From Trichobilharzia szidati (taxonomy: Eukaryota > Platyhelminthes > Trematoda > Strigeidida > Schistosomatidae), in the NCBI GenBank assembly GCA_944472155.2, contig OX235272.1, positions 107,204,020-107,268,019 on the forward strand: 64,000 nt of DNA, given 5' to 3'. Each line of letters opens with the position of its first letter. Position 1 is the first letter of the stretch. The translations under genes were made by a program, and so were the position numbers. Positions 41,718 to 53,230 of this stretch are shown here, in pieces. The notes below the pieces were generated by a model. It did not search any database and was not told where the DNA came from. It saw only the letters and a list, made by a program, of their open reading frames with translations.

Positions 41718-42053
41718 TGTAACAACAGAAGACAAGGGCCAGGCAACAGATCGTTCATTAAGGAAATCAAAGCATATTTATATATTTTCATGTACATTAT
41801 TATGGATTAGTTAAGCAAACAAACACAGTCTTCCGATTGGTTGTTTCTCACTTAAGGTTAATCTTTCATCACTTTGTGACTGTTTCTTGAATGTCAGATC
41901 ATCTATATGTTAACTGTATCCGCCTACGCAAAGTCTTATGTGGTCGGTTTTGAATCAGTCTTTGTTCATATTTTCTCACGACAAATCTTGAGAACGTAAA
42001 CATTGACGTAAATTACTGTCTACCAATTTGGCTAGTAGACAGCTCTCACCACA
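41718..42053. mobile_element. solo-LTR-like repeat, copy 2
   Basis: Begins TGTAACAACAG and ends CTCACCACA, 336 bp, flanked by ATAT on both sides like the first copy. Longer than copy 1 by internal sequence near 41760-41820. Confidence 0.65.
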
Positions 42054-42479
42054 ATATCACATTTACTTTGTTTCTATGAGCATTCTGAGTAAAACTCATT
42101 CATTAAGTTATTTATCCATTATTCAACTTCTTTTATGTATTGATTATTATTATTAGCAACTACGTTTGTATGAGTTCGTCTCTTTCCTTACTCCCCCATT
42201 TTGCCAAAAACAAAAAAAATAGTATAGATATAAAATGAAACTGCCCAAAACACACTCTTCCCTGAATTACTTATTTTGTTTTTCCATTAAGGTACCGGAC
42301 AAACTGTTTAAGGTGATTCAAAGGCACTAGTGTATTTTAAATCATAAGAATTTCCGGCAAAGTTAAACTTCAAGCACCACTAACCAGGAGGTATTTTTGT
42401 GTATGGAAAATATATATTTATGAAGAAAAAATACATAAAAACTGTAGAAAGGTGTTACAGAGGATACCTTCCTCTCAAA
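42054..42479. other. unassigned stretch
   Basis: Nothing recognised. Confidence 0.4.
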
Positions 42480-42499
42480 TGTGATAAAAAACAATAGCT

Positions 42500-42700
42500 C
42501 TCAGGTTTAGGTTGGAGTATCAACAAAGTATAATTCCATTGTGGGTAAAATTTATTTTGATAAAGTCTCATAGAGCATTACAGGAATATTTACTGAGCAT
42601 TAAATTCTGCTCGAAACGTTGTCATTAGTAAATATTGCTGTGTAACACTGTTAGACTTTTTCGAAATACATTTTACCCACAATGGAATTATGCTGTTTAC
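42500..42700. mobile_element. PLE-3 3' ends fused as a palindrome
   Basis: The minus piece (42516-42600, complement of TTTTACCCACAATGGAATTA) is joined to a plus piece (42601-42690, the same sequence forward). The junction lies beside the PLE-3 ribozyme-like motif UGCUCGAAACGUUGUC, with the minus piece ending a few bases past the putative cleavage point. No coding sequence. Confidence 0.75.
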
Positions 42701-42774
42701 CACAGTGCACAAGTTCTATTCTTATATAAACAGAGTAATTTAACCACATTCTATGCATGTAATTATTTAGGTCT

Positions 42775-42935
42775 TCTAACCCTAACCCTAATCTTTCCTG
42801 AACCTAACCCTAAGGTGAAAATATCCCTAAACTAACTGTAATCTAACTCGAACCAACCCTAATGTGTCGCCTTTATTAGGTTAACCTAACCCTAACTTGT
42901 CCTTGGCTTAAAGCGTAACTTAATCTTGCCCAAAC
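42775..42935. repeat. degenerate telomere-like repeats
   Basis: Many CCCTAA-type words: CTAACCCTAACCCTAATC, CCTAACCCTAAGG, CCAACCCTAATG, AACCTAACCCTAAC. They are interspersed and mutated. Interstitial in this window, not a chromosome end. Confidence 0.8.
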
Positions 42936-44034
42936 ACCTAAGCTGAAACTTGCCAGATATCTCATTGAATAGCATAACACTTTGATGAGCATATTTTATT
43001 GATGATGACAACATTATTTGCCAGGTTTCACTAGCTTGCTCAGTGAGCGTTTCAAGGTCATTGATGAGGTCGCACTCCATTGGTAGTTAGTCAGTGGTGC
43101 TTGAAGTTTAACTTGGCCTTCACAGTTTTACATCCTCCTTCAAAAGTGAAGATATTAACAGTACTCTTTGTCCTATTTTCAAAGGCTCCTATGAACACCA
43201 TCCATTCTAGTTAGCTAAGGTAAAACTAAAATATATATGTGTTGCACCATTTGAGACAATAGAATACCCCGCGAACTCAAGGAAATCAGCTTCAATCGAT
43301 AGGTCAATTAGAAATCTTCTATACGATCTACAACTAAACCTTTAAATACGAACGATTCGATCAAGACATTTGAATGTTATTTACATAGTAGCTATCTAAA
43401 AATTCAAATGAACTCGTTTATCGTAATAAAAAGAAGTAGGTTCAGCTATTTTTGTTATCATGGTTATTATAATGCATTGAATATTAGATTAAATACATCA
43501 TTTTAGAAGGAAATTTTATTCTCCTAATCCCTATTCTAAATCCTTAATTTTTTATTGATATAACCTCAATTTTTTTAAATGGCGATAACTCTCTTGTTAT
43601 CTGACCTTTGTGTAATCTATTCAGCTATCTATATAGTTTAGTGGATGAACTCATTGACAGGAAAAAAGAAGAAGAAAAACTGTTCTTGACTCGTAAGTAA
43701 CCCTTTTTTTTCTCTCTACTTCTCAGAATCCGATGAAGTGTCACCGTTAAACCATCAACTGTGACAGATAAATTAATAGGAATATTATTGACAGATAAGT
43801 TAATAAAGTTGATATATATAAGGTCAAATTTCCAATGTTTCTGTGCAAGCGGTAAACAAACAAATTATGAAAATGATTATTTTTTTTATACCTCACCAAC
43901 CCACCCCCCCTTTTCAAAAATAAATTATCTTTTACGTTTATATTTGTTAGAGTATTAGTCAATAATTTTCTCAAGTTCTTATTTTCGTGTTTCTTTTTTT
44001 CAAGTATTGATTTTTTGTAGGGAATTTTGTTTGA
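42936..44034. other. unassigned AT-rich stretch
   Basis: No frame longer than chance and no known repeat. Confidence 0.45.
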
Positions 44035-44715
44035 TTGCTTTGAGGATTTCATCATGAGCTGATATCTGTTGGAGAACCATTAGAAAACCTGCATGGGACT
44101 CTTTAGAAGTACGCACGCACTGACAATCGTTTGAACCCAGGATCTTCTGGTTACGAGGCGAGCGACTTCGTAGACTATTAAGCCACTTGGACCCGATCCA
44201 ACGTCCCATGAATTCTAACTTCCGCCAGTTCATGATATAGCGTGACCATTTCGCAATGTCTTCTTTTGATGAGTTACTGCATCACCTTCAACTTGCTGCA
44301 CCCGACTGGTCAAACAAAACCCCCAACAAAAACCAATACTTGAAGAATTGATCTGATGCTCACTAGCGACTGGCCCTATTCAGGCAGTTACCTGGAGTTC
44401 TAGTGGGAAGCCGTGACCAGTAGGATACACCAGGTCGAAGGTGAGGACAGTTGTTCATCGAAGAAGACATTGTGAAGTGGTCCCGCAATGTGATGAATTG
44501 GCAGAAGTTAGAATACTTGAGCCGGCCACTGGATTGGGTCCCAGTGGTTTAATGGTCAACGAGCTGGCTAGCCTTATAACCAGAAGGTGGTGGGTTCGAA
44601 CCCCGTGGTGTGGGTGCGTACTGCAGAAGTGTCCCAAACTGTCTGGCAGTATTGCCAGCTGGTTTTCCCATGATTCCCTAACTGATGTCAGCTCATGGTG
44701 AAATCCTCCAACCAA
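44035..44715. mobile_element. HH-D inverted pair, long arms
   Basis: Minus arm 44035-44320 (hammerhead partly deleted, head AGTGGCTTAATAGTCTACG on minus) and plus arm 44325-44715 with the full unit: upstream part (GTCGAAGGTGAGGACAG), box A-like CAGTGGTTTAATGGTC, box B GGGTTCGAACCCC, an altered hammerhead (GUACUGCAGAAGUGUCC) and the 3' end. Confidence 0.8.
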
Positions 44716-45667
44716 TCGAACGAAATCCCTACAAATCTTTTTCACAAATTCTCAAGATTCTGCATCAGTTGTTCAATGGAAGAATCCTCATCCACCAGAA
44801 AGGTGTCCCACTGTTCGATACCCAACCGATGTACTCTTGAAAGTCAATTAGTTGGGTAGTACGCGTGATAAAGTGAGGAATCAAGGTTAAAAGGTGAAAC
44901 ACACTGTGAATGAAACTTCAAAACTCAAATGAATGAAGTAAAAAATCTTCAGGTTAAAAATAAACTAAAGTAAAATAATCTTCAATAGCTCTTCAAAGGT
45001 ACTCTTTCTAATATTCTTTGACGATTGTTATATTGTCATGATCTAATGAGGAAATCATTGTTGACAATACTGATTCACTAATTTATTCAAGCGCTTTCTT
45101 CTTTATACACATGCTCCCCCCTCCACACACACATACAAGCACTCACTCACTCACAGACATACATACATACGCAATGAAGAAGCATTTTTAAATGTCAGTT
45201 GACATTTAGTCAATAAATCCTTTAGAATGCTTTAGAATGGAGTCTATACTATATATTATATATAAGTATATATATATACCTTTAATTAAGTCTAATTTGA
45301 TTGGCTGATTGTGAAAAGTTTACAGTTCACCAATCATAAATAAGCGAACGTTTCACCTGTTTATTATTCTCCTTGTGGATGTGAAAAATTAAATATTCCC
45401 ACATTTGTCCTGTGATATATGGCGCTTACATAAAGTGTTTTGTTTCACACGAATATTCACACATACTCCTATACAAATATATATATATATATATATTGAT
45501 ACAAACAATTAAAAAGTGAAATATTCATCATATATAAAAACTATTATTAATATTTAAAATATTTTCTCAACTGTTAGGTAAGTAAATTTTGTGAAGATGT
45601 CAAACTAAGGTTCTTCTTTGTTGTTGTGTAAATTATCTTTTCTGATGTATTCGTTTTATCTTGAAAT
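44716..45667. other. unassigned stretch with TA-rich tracts
   Basis: (TA)n at 45478-45497 and a TA-rich run at about 45248-45282; also short CACT and CATA repeats at 45120-45170. Confidence 0.6.
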
Positions 45668-46515
45668 TTATTATTATTGTTCCCTTGGGTTCCTAGTGGA
45701 ACATAGGGCTCCAACTGCACGTCTCCACTTGCTTCTGTCTTCTGCTGTACTTTTCACCTGCATCCATGTTAGTCCATACTGTTTCAACTCCTCTTCACAC
45801 GATCTCCTCCATGTCACCCTTGCACTGACATCCCACTCGCCGCTTCTCTTTCATGTTCCACTCGAGCACTGGCCTGACGCGCGATGTCACCCAGCGGCCT
45901 CCTCAGCGAGTGTCCAATCCATCTCCACTTTCTCCTGCATATTTGTTGGGCGATTGCTTCTTGTTTTGTTTGTTCCCATAGTTTCTTGTTGGTTTTTGTT
46001 CTTTCCGGCCATCTGATCTTCAGTATAGAGCCAGCGAAGACAGTTGTTGATAAAGGTCTGCAACAGGCTGTTGGAAATATTCTTTGTGACCCGCTGGCCA
46101 AGTTTCTGATCCGTATAGAAGAACTGACTCGACGTTTGTATTGAAAATCCGAATTTTGTTGTTGATGCAGGCTGAGTGACGAAGATTTCCAGATTGGTTT
46201 CAGTTTGATGAATGTGTTTCTCGCCTTCTCGATTCTCGATTTGACATCCTCGTCCGTTCCTCCTGTAGTTGAGACAATGCTCCCTAGATGAGTGAATGAA
46301 GTAACTTCTTTCAAATCCCTCCCGTTGATGGTGATTGGCGCTGGATGTTGCTGCTGCTGTTGTTGGTTGGTTATTTTCATGACCTCCGTCTTGTCTATGT
46401 TCACCTGGAGTCCTGTCTTTGCTGCTTCTTCGATCAGTTTGTCGGTTTTCGCTTGTAAGTCTTCGATTTTGTGTGACATCAAACATAAATCATCCGTTAA
46501 ATCTAGGTCTATTAT
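45668..46515 (-). pseudogene. RTE-B, 5'-truncated copy
   Basis: Open for 235 codons in one frame: DLDLTDDLCLMSHKIEDLQ (RT motif C region, ADD decayed to TDD), GLQVNIDKTEVMKI, ITINGRDLKEVTSFTHLGSI, GGTDEDVKSRIEKARNTFI, LWEQTKQEAIAQQICRRKWR, GHSLRRPLGDIARQAS. The 3' end is complementary to GGAGCCCTATGTTCCACTAG. Relatively young by its long frame. Confidence 0.9.
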
Positions 46516-46529
46516 TTGCATCTTTTTTT

Positions 46530-46727
46530 ACTTCTGTACGTTACCCCCAGTGGAACATAGGGGATTTCAAGCTAAAGGCTTGAAGTTTCGCCTAGCAGTG
46601 GTACTTGTTTATTTTTAAGGGATGACGTTACTGCTAGTCTGACGCCCAGCGAGGGAAAGGAGGGGTCCATCTGTGGCCACAAGTGCGTGGTCGACAAGCA
46701 TTCTACCGGTGTGTCACCGACGCATGA
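46530..46727 (-). mobile_element. SINE-T1, diverged
   Basis: The minus-strand head GCGTCGGTGACACACCGG, a body with decayed box B, and the RTE-like tail complementary to CCCCAGTGGAACATAGGG. Confidence 0.75.
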
Positions 46728-46734
46728 GGATTTA

Positions 46735-47215
46735 ATTGAAAAAAATTTATTTCTGATTGATTTTAATGTTCAAGAGGTAGTTTGTAGGGGTCTCATTTGT
46801 TTAAAGTTACAGTTTCAAACTTGAAAATTGATCTGATGGTCGCTAGTGTCTGGTTACGAGACGAAATTGACTGGAGCTCTACTGAGAGAGAGTCGTCACC
46901 AGTGGTGTGTCCATCTGTTTGGAAGTGAGGACAAATACTCATCAATGACAGTGGCTGGTATTCGCGCTAAAATAATGCATTCATTGGTTGAGGTTAGAAT
47001 TCATGGGCTGCATTTTGAGTCTGGTGGGTTCAATTGGCTGGACGGTCTATGAGCTTGCAATTGTAACCAGCAGGTAGTGAGTTCAAACTCTACCAGATAC
47101 GTTCTGCCTATGAGTCTGAAACTAGGAGGGAACAGCTGTACTGTACTTCTTGGTTTTCAATGGTTCTCTAACTGATATCAGTCTGTGATCAAACTACATT
47201 TTCATGGATATTTCT
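46735..47215 (+). mobile_element. HH-D, near full unit
   Basis: Upstream part (GATGGTCGCTAGTGTCTGG), tRNA-like head (GGCTGGACGGTCTATGAGC), decayed box B, hammerhead with stem I GUUCUG, core CCUAUGA and GGAA for GAAA, then the 3' end (TTCTCTAACTGATATCAGTC). Inactive. Confidence 0.75.
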
Positions 47216-47459
47216 GATATGGTGGTTGATATCCAATCTGGAAATAAACCGGTCATGATTACAGACATATTGACAAATTCTTGGTGATATTTCGAATCAT
47301 ACTTTGTTGCGTAAGATATACTTTGTGACTCACGTCGTTGGGTATCCTCGTTTAATTAGCTGTCGTATAGTGTTGTTGGCGTAGTCAAGCCATAGTTGTG
47401 ATCAACGCGTTTTTGTCTAACTTGGCGTTCCTATTTCAGACTCGACGTATTGTGAAACG

Positions 47460-47640
47460 TAACAGTTTCGTTACGAGCTGATATTTACTGGGGAATCACT
47501 GAGAAACAAGAAACAGCATTACTGAGCAGATGTTCCGCTTTAAACTGGGACGTTTTTAGTAGTAAGTATCCATGAACTTCCCCCAGTGATTGTGATCAAT
47601 AGTTCACTAGACCAGCCATTTGAAAAATTGGTACTCTACT
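47460..47640 (-). mobile_element. HH-D remnant
   Basis: Keeps the 3' end and part of the hammerhead area (CAGATGTTCCGCTTTAAACTG) and flank; strongly diverged. Confidence 0.45.
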
Positions 47641-48299
47641 AGTCAATGAATGACTGACTATGGAGTTGGTTCCCGGCAGCTTTTATAAAAATCCATAACT
47701 AGAGAAACCTTGAGTGTGAGAATAGATGCCCACTGATGATAATAGATGAATGTGTCTCTTTACCTTAAGGAGTCGTAGGCGACCGTCTTCTGATTTATCG
47801 GTTTAAGAGGTAACTTTGTTCATTTTGTAACATGAAAGTTGTGAGTTTAGTCTTTTGCTTGAGCGCTAAACTTAAACAGGAAAAATCGGTCTGTGCTTCC
47901 TGGTTTTCAATAGCTTTCTAATTGATTGACATGTGTGCAGAAATTTATTCTGAGAATATCGATCAACTTTTCAATTGACTTTTGTCATTATCCTCGTTAG
48001 AATACTTCAGTTGTATAGGTCTGTCTAGGTTAATCAAAAATGGAATTCTTTTCAAACAATTTGTGCTGAATGTTTTCTGCGGATAAGGATAATTAATTAT
48101 TATGGTTTTAATACATATATTCTGTTGTTCGTAAAACAAAAGACCTAGTTTATCTCTGACCATAATAATAACCCTGAGCCATAAAGAAGTACTTCTGAAA
48201 CTTTCAGTCTACAATTGTTGAATAGACAAATTCCTTTCACTCATGGTTTTCATCTCTATCAGAACAGCTCAACATAAAAATATTTTCAGTAGTTGGTTT
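47641..48299. other. mostly unassigned
   Basis: Only 47870-47935 resembles an HH-D 3' end (TTCCTGGTTTTCAATAGC). Confidence 0.4.
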
Positions 48300-48474
48300 T
48301 CAGGGATAAGTTTTGTTTCGACGAGTTGATCAAGGGTTGAGATCAGTTAGAGAACCATTGAAAACCAGCACCAGAGTACTGAAGAGCTGTTTAATCCTAG
48401 TTAGGGAATCATCGGCATTGCGCAGTCACTGCCAAGGGTCGAACCGAGGACTTTCCGGTTACAAGTCAAGAGTA
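48300..48474 (-). mobile_element. HH-D (CCGAUGA subtype)
   Basis: Hammerhead with core CCGAUGA, stem II UUCC/GGAU, then UAAA for GAAA. Head partly present. PLE-3 DNA follows directly. Confidence 0.7.
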
Positions 48475-49665
48475 TAACTCCATTATGGGTAAGATTTTAC
48501 TCTTATAAATCGCACACTGTTATACAGTAATATTAACTGATGAACACGCCTCGAGCACAATTCATTACTGCTCATAATCATATCAAGTCACTCACTCATA
48601 CAACTTTCTTGCTTCATTTTTATACATGAGTGGAATCGATGATTAGACATTTGAATAAAAATCAATATGGGATAATCTACATTTAGAAATAATATTAATG
48701 TTATACGGAATAACTGTAGATACCATATATTCTCTCTTATTTATGTTATCATTATTACTTACGCCATTTAAGAAGGGGAAATCTGAGGCCCTACGTAGGA
48801 TTCTCAATAAAGAAGGAATGAGAGTGATGGCATTCAAACCTACAAACTCACTCAGGCAGAACAAGCTCTATAGACTAAAAGACTCGGTTGACCCAATTAA
48901 ACAAAATAATATAATTTACAAAATACCCTGCAATGACTATGAGTTGTGGTCAACTATAAAGGACAAACTAGTAGGTTGGGGGTAGTCAGATTGTCAGAAC
49001 ATAAGAATTTAGCTAAGATTAGAATGATTGACCCCGAGAAGACAAGTAATTTACAAAACAGCTCAGCACCGCATTGCACTGCATGCATTCACACACAACC
49101 GCACAATAGGTTATGAGAGGGCTAAAATTCTAAGAAGTAATATAGGTAGGTATAGAGAGCGAGAGAGATTGATTACTGAATCCTAACTGGTTAATCCAGT
49201 GAATCTACACCCAACACATGCGCTATAGAAGTGATTAAATGCAAATACCAGAGATATAGAAGATATTATTGTCACCAGTCAGACGAATGACAGGAGGATA
49301 ATAAATAATCTTAAAATTCAATTTCAGTCCGCACACATTATAACATTCTGAAAAGTTACTTATTTATTTTGACTATAAAAACACTCGTCTTATTTCCCAT
49401 CTGATTGTATTTGATTGATAACACTCATATTATTATTTCTGAATGTACATTATCCTATATTGATTTTTATTCAAATGTCTAATCATCAATTTCACTCATG
49501 TATATAAATGAAGGAAGAAAGTTGTGTGTGAGTGACTTGATATGATTATGAGCAGTAATAATTCGTGCTCGAAACGTGTGGGCATCAGTTAATATTACCA
49601 CACAACAAACACTGTGTGATTTATCAGAATATGTTATCCATAATGGAATTATACTCTACCAGAGT
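48475..49665 (+). mobile_element. PLE-3 with inverted 3' copy at its 5' end
   Basis: The 3' region (about 49435-49665) recurs in reverse complement at 48475-48700, giving long terminal inverted repeats. Between them the plus strand encodes the start of the endonuclease (48698-48985: FKKGKSEALRRILNKEGMR, MAFKPTNSLRQNKLYRL, IIYKIPCND), then broken sequence. The C-terminal half of the endonuclease is lost. The 3' region has the motif GAGCA...UGCUCGAAAC at 49548-49577. Confidence 0.85.
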
Positions 49666-50699
49666 GCCCAAGTCTTCTACTTATATGAAAAACTGAAACA
49701 TTATTCTTCGAACGTTATTCTGTATAACTACTTTTTAACGTTGCATTACGTTTTATGTAATTGACTGCTTCAAAGTACGCGTTTCTACATCGAACGTGTC
49801 TGATTGGATGACAGAGATTTGTCAGGGTCAATACTAGGTAGTTTCATTTTGGGCTGTTACGGTTTTAGAGTCATTTACGCTACTACTGCAAACTTTAGCT
49901 GTTCACTGACTTTTATCGCGGTGTATTTCGTCGTCTGTGATCTGTCTTGCTTTGATCAGATAAGAGTTGTTCGTATACCTTTCAATAATTGCATTTATAC
50001 CCAGTGAAAAGCAGTTCTTTAGGAAGACAATTACACAAAAGTGAAAATGTTTAGCTTGTAGATCAATTGACCAGACTAAAATGTCACTCTGACACAGCTG
50101 TTTCCCCATAACATCTTGTTGGTGTGTTTGCATCTAAAGACGATAATGCATTTCGTAATCTCTTATTCTTGTCATTACTCTTATTACTAAAAATAGTTTA
50201 AGCGGAATGCATGTCTCCACCTCTCCTAACTCCCATTTCTCGATATTATAATTTTTCGATTACGTAATGACTACTTTCCACGTAAAAGCAAATGAAGGTA
50301 TCTGACAAGGATAAAAATACCTCACACTAGAAGTATGCTGCCTTTATACATCTGGGAAAGTAAAAACATTTTTCCAAATACTGAATGAAGCCAAATACCA
50401 TTTAGGCTATACTATATTTGAAAATGAAGGATGATTCGCTGTTTTATTACTAAATAGCTAAAATATATATGTTGTTCTTTTGTACTTCTGAAATATCATG
50501 GAATATACACATTGGATCATGGGGAATTGATAAAAAGACAGTTGCAGTGAAGAAAATTTTCTTTTCGACGAAGTTAACATCAACTAGGCTGTACATTCGT
50601 GTGTATTTATAACAAATGGATGGGAAAGTTCCAGAATAATTTCCGGTCAAGGGTCAAATTAATAAAAATTACAATTAGGAATTAAAATGCCATAATAAA
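49666..50699. other. unassigned stretch
   Basis: No frame or known repeat. Confidence 0.4.
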
Positions 50700-51010
50700 C
50701 AGAGGAGAGGGCAGATAAAACTCAAACAAAGTAGCATCATAATTACTGAGAAGATTGACATATTGTGCAATTAGGGGTCAGAAATGTAGACATAACAAAA
50801 CAGACAGGATGTTTGGATAAGAAAATCTAGTGGGATCATAACTAATGTGACGAATAATTGTTTATGCAATCAGGGATTAAATATGTAGAAGTAATAAAAT
50901 GACAAAATAGACAGGAAGTTCGGATATTAAAATATAGTAGTGTAAATAGGGATTAAGAACAACTTAAAAATAACACGAATAAACAGGAAGTTTGAATAAG
51001 AAAGACAATT
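50700..51010. repeat. degenerate direct repeats, probably a PLE 3' UTR
   Basis: ACAGGATGTTTGGATAAGAA, ACAGGAAGTTCGGATATTAA and ACAGGAAGTTTGAATAAGAA recur at about 50805, 50917 and 50983, with other related words between. They lie downstream of the minus-strand endonuclease at 51040. Confidence 0.5.
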
Positions 51011-51039
51011 GGATAGTCACGATTAAAAGAATTACCTGT

Positions 51040-51745
51040 TTATGATGGCCATGGCAGGGACAAGAGCTGGACGTATCTCTTTTGGATACATAGCGTGGAT
51101 TTGAGCTTTTGGATGGCTAGTGCCTCGGCTATGCCCAGATGTCTTAATTTTACTCCATTTGACAGGCTTGATCGAATCTTGTATATTATTTTGAAGGATT
51201 TCTCGAATGGCGCTAAATGTCCTGAATTGACCAGATATTCTGTCACTGAACTATATACACGTTTTCGGTCTCCTTTTACTAGCCAGGCTGGATAGTGTTC
51301 ACGAGCGCGTTTTTCAAGTTGGTGCATGGTACGGCCGATGTACTCAGCTCCACAAAAGCAAGTAAACTGGTATATGCACATTGAAGTGGCTCAATGCGAC
51401 TGCTTGTCTTTCGCGTTCTGGTTGAACAGCTTCTTGCAGGAAAACATCAGTCGTGGGCTTGCGGTGAAGTTTGTTTTCCTTAGAGATTTGCAGAGACGTT
51501 TACGAAGGATTTCTGCTTCAATGTCACCTGTGAATTCTAGATTCAGCAGAAGTATCTTCTTCGGGACGGATTGAACTTGTTTAGAAGTCTTCTTTGATTT
51601 TAGATTCTTGTCTATGAATCCAAGCGGAAAACTGTTTTCCATCAGGGTTCCTCGGAGACTACTCAGTTCTTCACCAATCACTTCCTCGCTGCATATCTTC
51701 CGAATCCTCTGAAATAATGAAGTAGAAGTTTATTCAAGGTGGATG
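51040..51745 (-). pseudogene. PLE-5-like linker and GIY-YIG endonuclease, single stop
   Basis: One continuous minus frame apart from a TGA at 51382-51384. Linker: IGEELSSLRGTLMENSFPLG, FIDKNLKSKK, LEFTGDIEAEILRKRLCKSL, SCKKLFNQNAKDKQSH. Endonuclease: MCIYQFTCFCGAEYIGRTMH (GIY = IYQ, YIG intact), REHYPAWL, VNSGHLAPFEKSFKIIYKIR, LGIAEALAIQKLKSTLCIQK, ending LSLPWPS. All GIY-YIG elements are present; only the stop and the missing RT disable it. Confidence 0.9.
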
Positions 51746-51750
51746 TTGCT

Positions 51751-52369
51751 CTCAGTGTAGTTGTATTCAGTATTATAATCATGGACGTTTTATTATCCCT
51801 GTAGACGTCATTTTTAGCACTTCCTTGTCTAGGTGTATATGTTTAACAGTTGAGCAACTATTGCTGGTTGACTTTTGAGCTGTTAATAAGTATTACCTCA
51901 AATTTCATGACCGTTTTATTATTGTTACACTATGCAGGGAAAACAACAACAGATAAGACCATAGAATATACATTGAATATGTGAATATTTTCAGGTGCTG
52001 ACATCTCTTGACGGCATCTGATGGATGTTTCACGAATATTTTGTCATTTTTAAAAATTAATATGGAAATGTGATTCTATGGGTTTTGGAATTCAAATTTC
52101 TGCCATTGAATCCCGGGTTCCAATGCTACTCTGCTCACCTTGGGCTTTCATAAATGGGTAGTTGGATCAGCCCTCACAAAACAGAAGGCGTTTCCTACTG
52201 CCGATCATATACAGGACAGTTTATAAGTCACACGAATAATTTGATAATAATTTAGCCGGCTAACAAAATCACTTTCAACTGATTAAAAATGCCCAATAAA
52301 ATTTTCAAAGGAATGGTTACTGAACAAAGAATATTTCCAGGATCTACAGTTAAATATACTTTATAGTAA
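51751..52369. other. unassigned stretch
   Basis: Nothing recognised; could be decayed RT of the adjacent PLE. Confidence 0.35.
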
Positions 52370-53230
52370 ATGGAATCAGTTTTATGAACAGCAGTAATGC
52401 TTCACCTAATAGTGAATCCATGGCTATTCCGTCTACTTCTGGGTAGTGTGAATCATTTTAGACAAAGTGAACATTCATTGTGCTTTTAAGGAGTAATTCT
52501 TTGATGGTACACAAGGGAATTCCTAAGTCCAGTTGCCTTTCGGTGATTTCTTGACAAATGTAATCTACCATTTCCATAAGTGGTACATTAGTGAATAGTG
52601 ATGGTACATCCATGGATTACATGCATTTATACCTCACATTAGTCTCAGGTATTTTAGAAATAAAGTCGAAGACATCACTAATTCTATGTTGCACGATTTC
52701 TTTGCGCAAAGGTCCCCGAATCTTCACTAACCACTTCGCTGTTCCATGAAATGGAGAGTTATACATATGTAAAACTGGGCGAAGAGGAAGACCCGGTATG
52801 TGCACTTTGGGTAGACCGTAAAGACGTGGAGAATTGGTACCCAGTGGTTTCATAGACTCATCATACATGGCTGATGATAATACTCCTTTTTGGTTCAGTT
52901 TTTTGAGAGAGTCGGTCGTTAGTTTCTCCGCTTTTACATTGAGGTCTTTGGAACTACCAATAAATTAGACTCGTTTCTTCTGAACACAAAGCACTAGTTG
53001 TTTCAGGCCAAACGCCATTGCCCCTGATGTTTGGAGTATTCGGTACCTGGATGTTTTTGGCAATTTATTTGGTACCTGATAGATGATAGAGAAGGATTCT
53101 TCAATGCTGGCTTTGTGGCCGACTGGTTTGTACCAGTTGGTCTAATATCGAACTGTTGATGGTTTTTACTACACATTTACTTAGCTATACTGGGAGATGT
53201 TCCCGAGAGAACACGAAAAATCAAGTTCCT
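52370..53230 (-). pseudogene. PLE reverse transcriptase, N-terminal to motif B
   Basis: From right to left: a pre-RT segment shared with 60385-60640 (53000-53150, ESFSIIYQVPNKLPKTS region), LKKLNQKG, then MKPLGTNSPRLYGLPKVHIP, GLPLRPVLHMYNSPFHGTAK (open at 52617-52868), motif A VMDVPSLFTNVPLMEMVDYI (about 52560-52620), KELLLKSTMNVHFV, and a decayed motif B EVDGIAMDSLLG (about 52405-52440). In motif A the Asp is followed by VPSL for VVSL. Stops occur after VHFV. Confidence 0.85.

Noticed and set aside
42590..42655. Perfect ten-base stem around the GAAAC motif as a hammerhead stem I
   Set aside because: AATATTTACT and AGTAAATATT come from the two fused inverted PLE-3 pieces, so the pairing is a by-product of the palindrome; other PLE-3 copies lack it.
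44441..44745. Opposed 86- and 96-codon frames as genes
   Set aside because: Both lie inside an HH-D repeat with tRNA-like boxes and a ribozyme remnant; the frames are incidental.
45887..46486. 199-codon minus frame as a separate protein
   Set aside because: It overlaps the RTE-B frame and shares its peptides in shifted phase, so it is a mixture of frameshifted remnants and shadow.
53000..53150. Separate host gene homologous to 60385-60640
   Set aside because: The shared peptide block lies just upstream of PLE RT sequence at 52.4-52.9 kb, so it is better read as a PLE pre-RT region.
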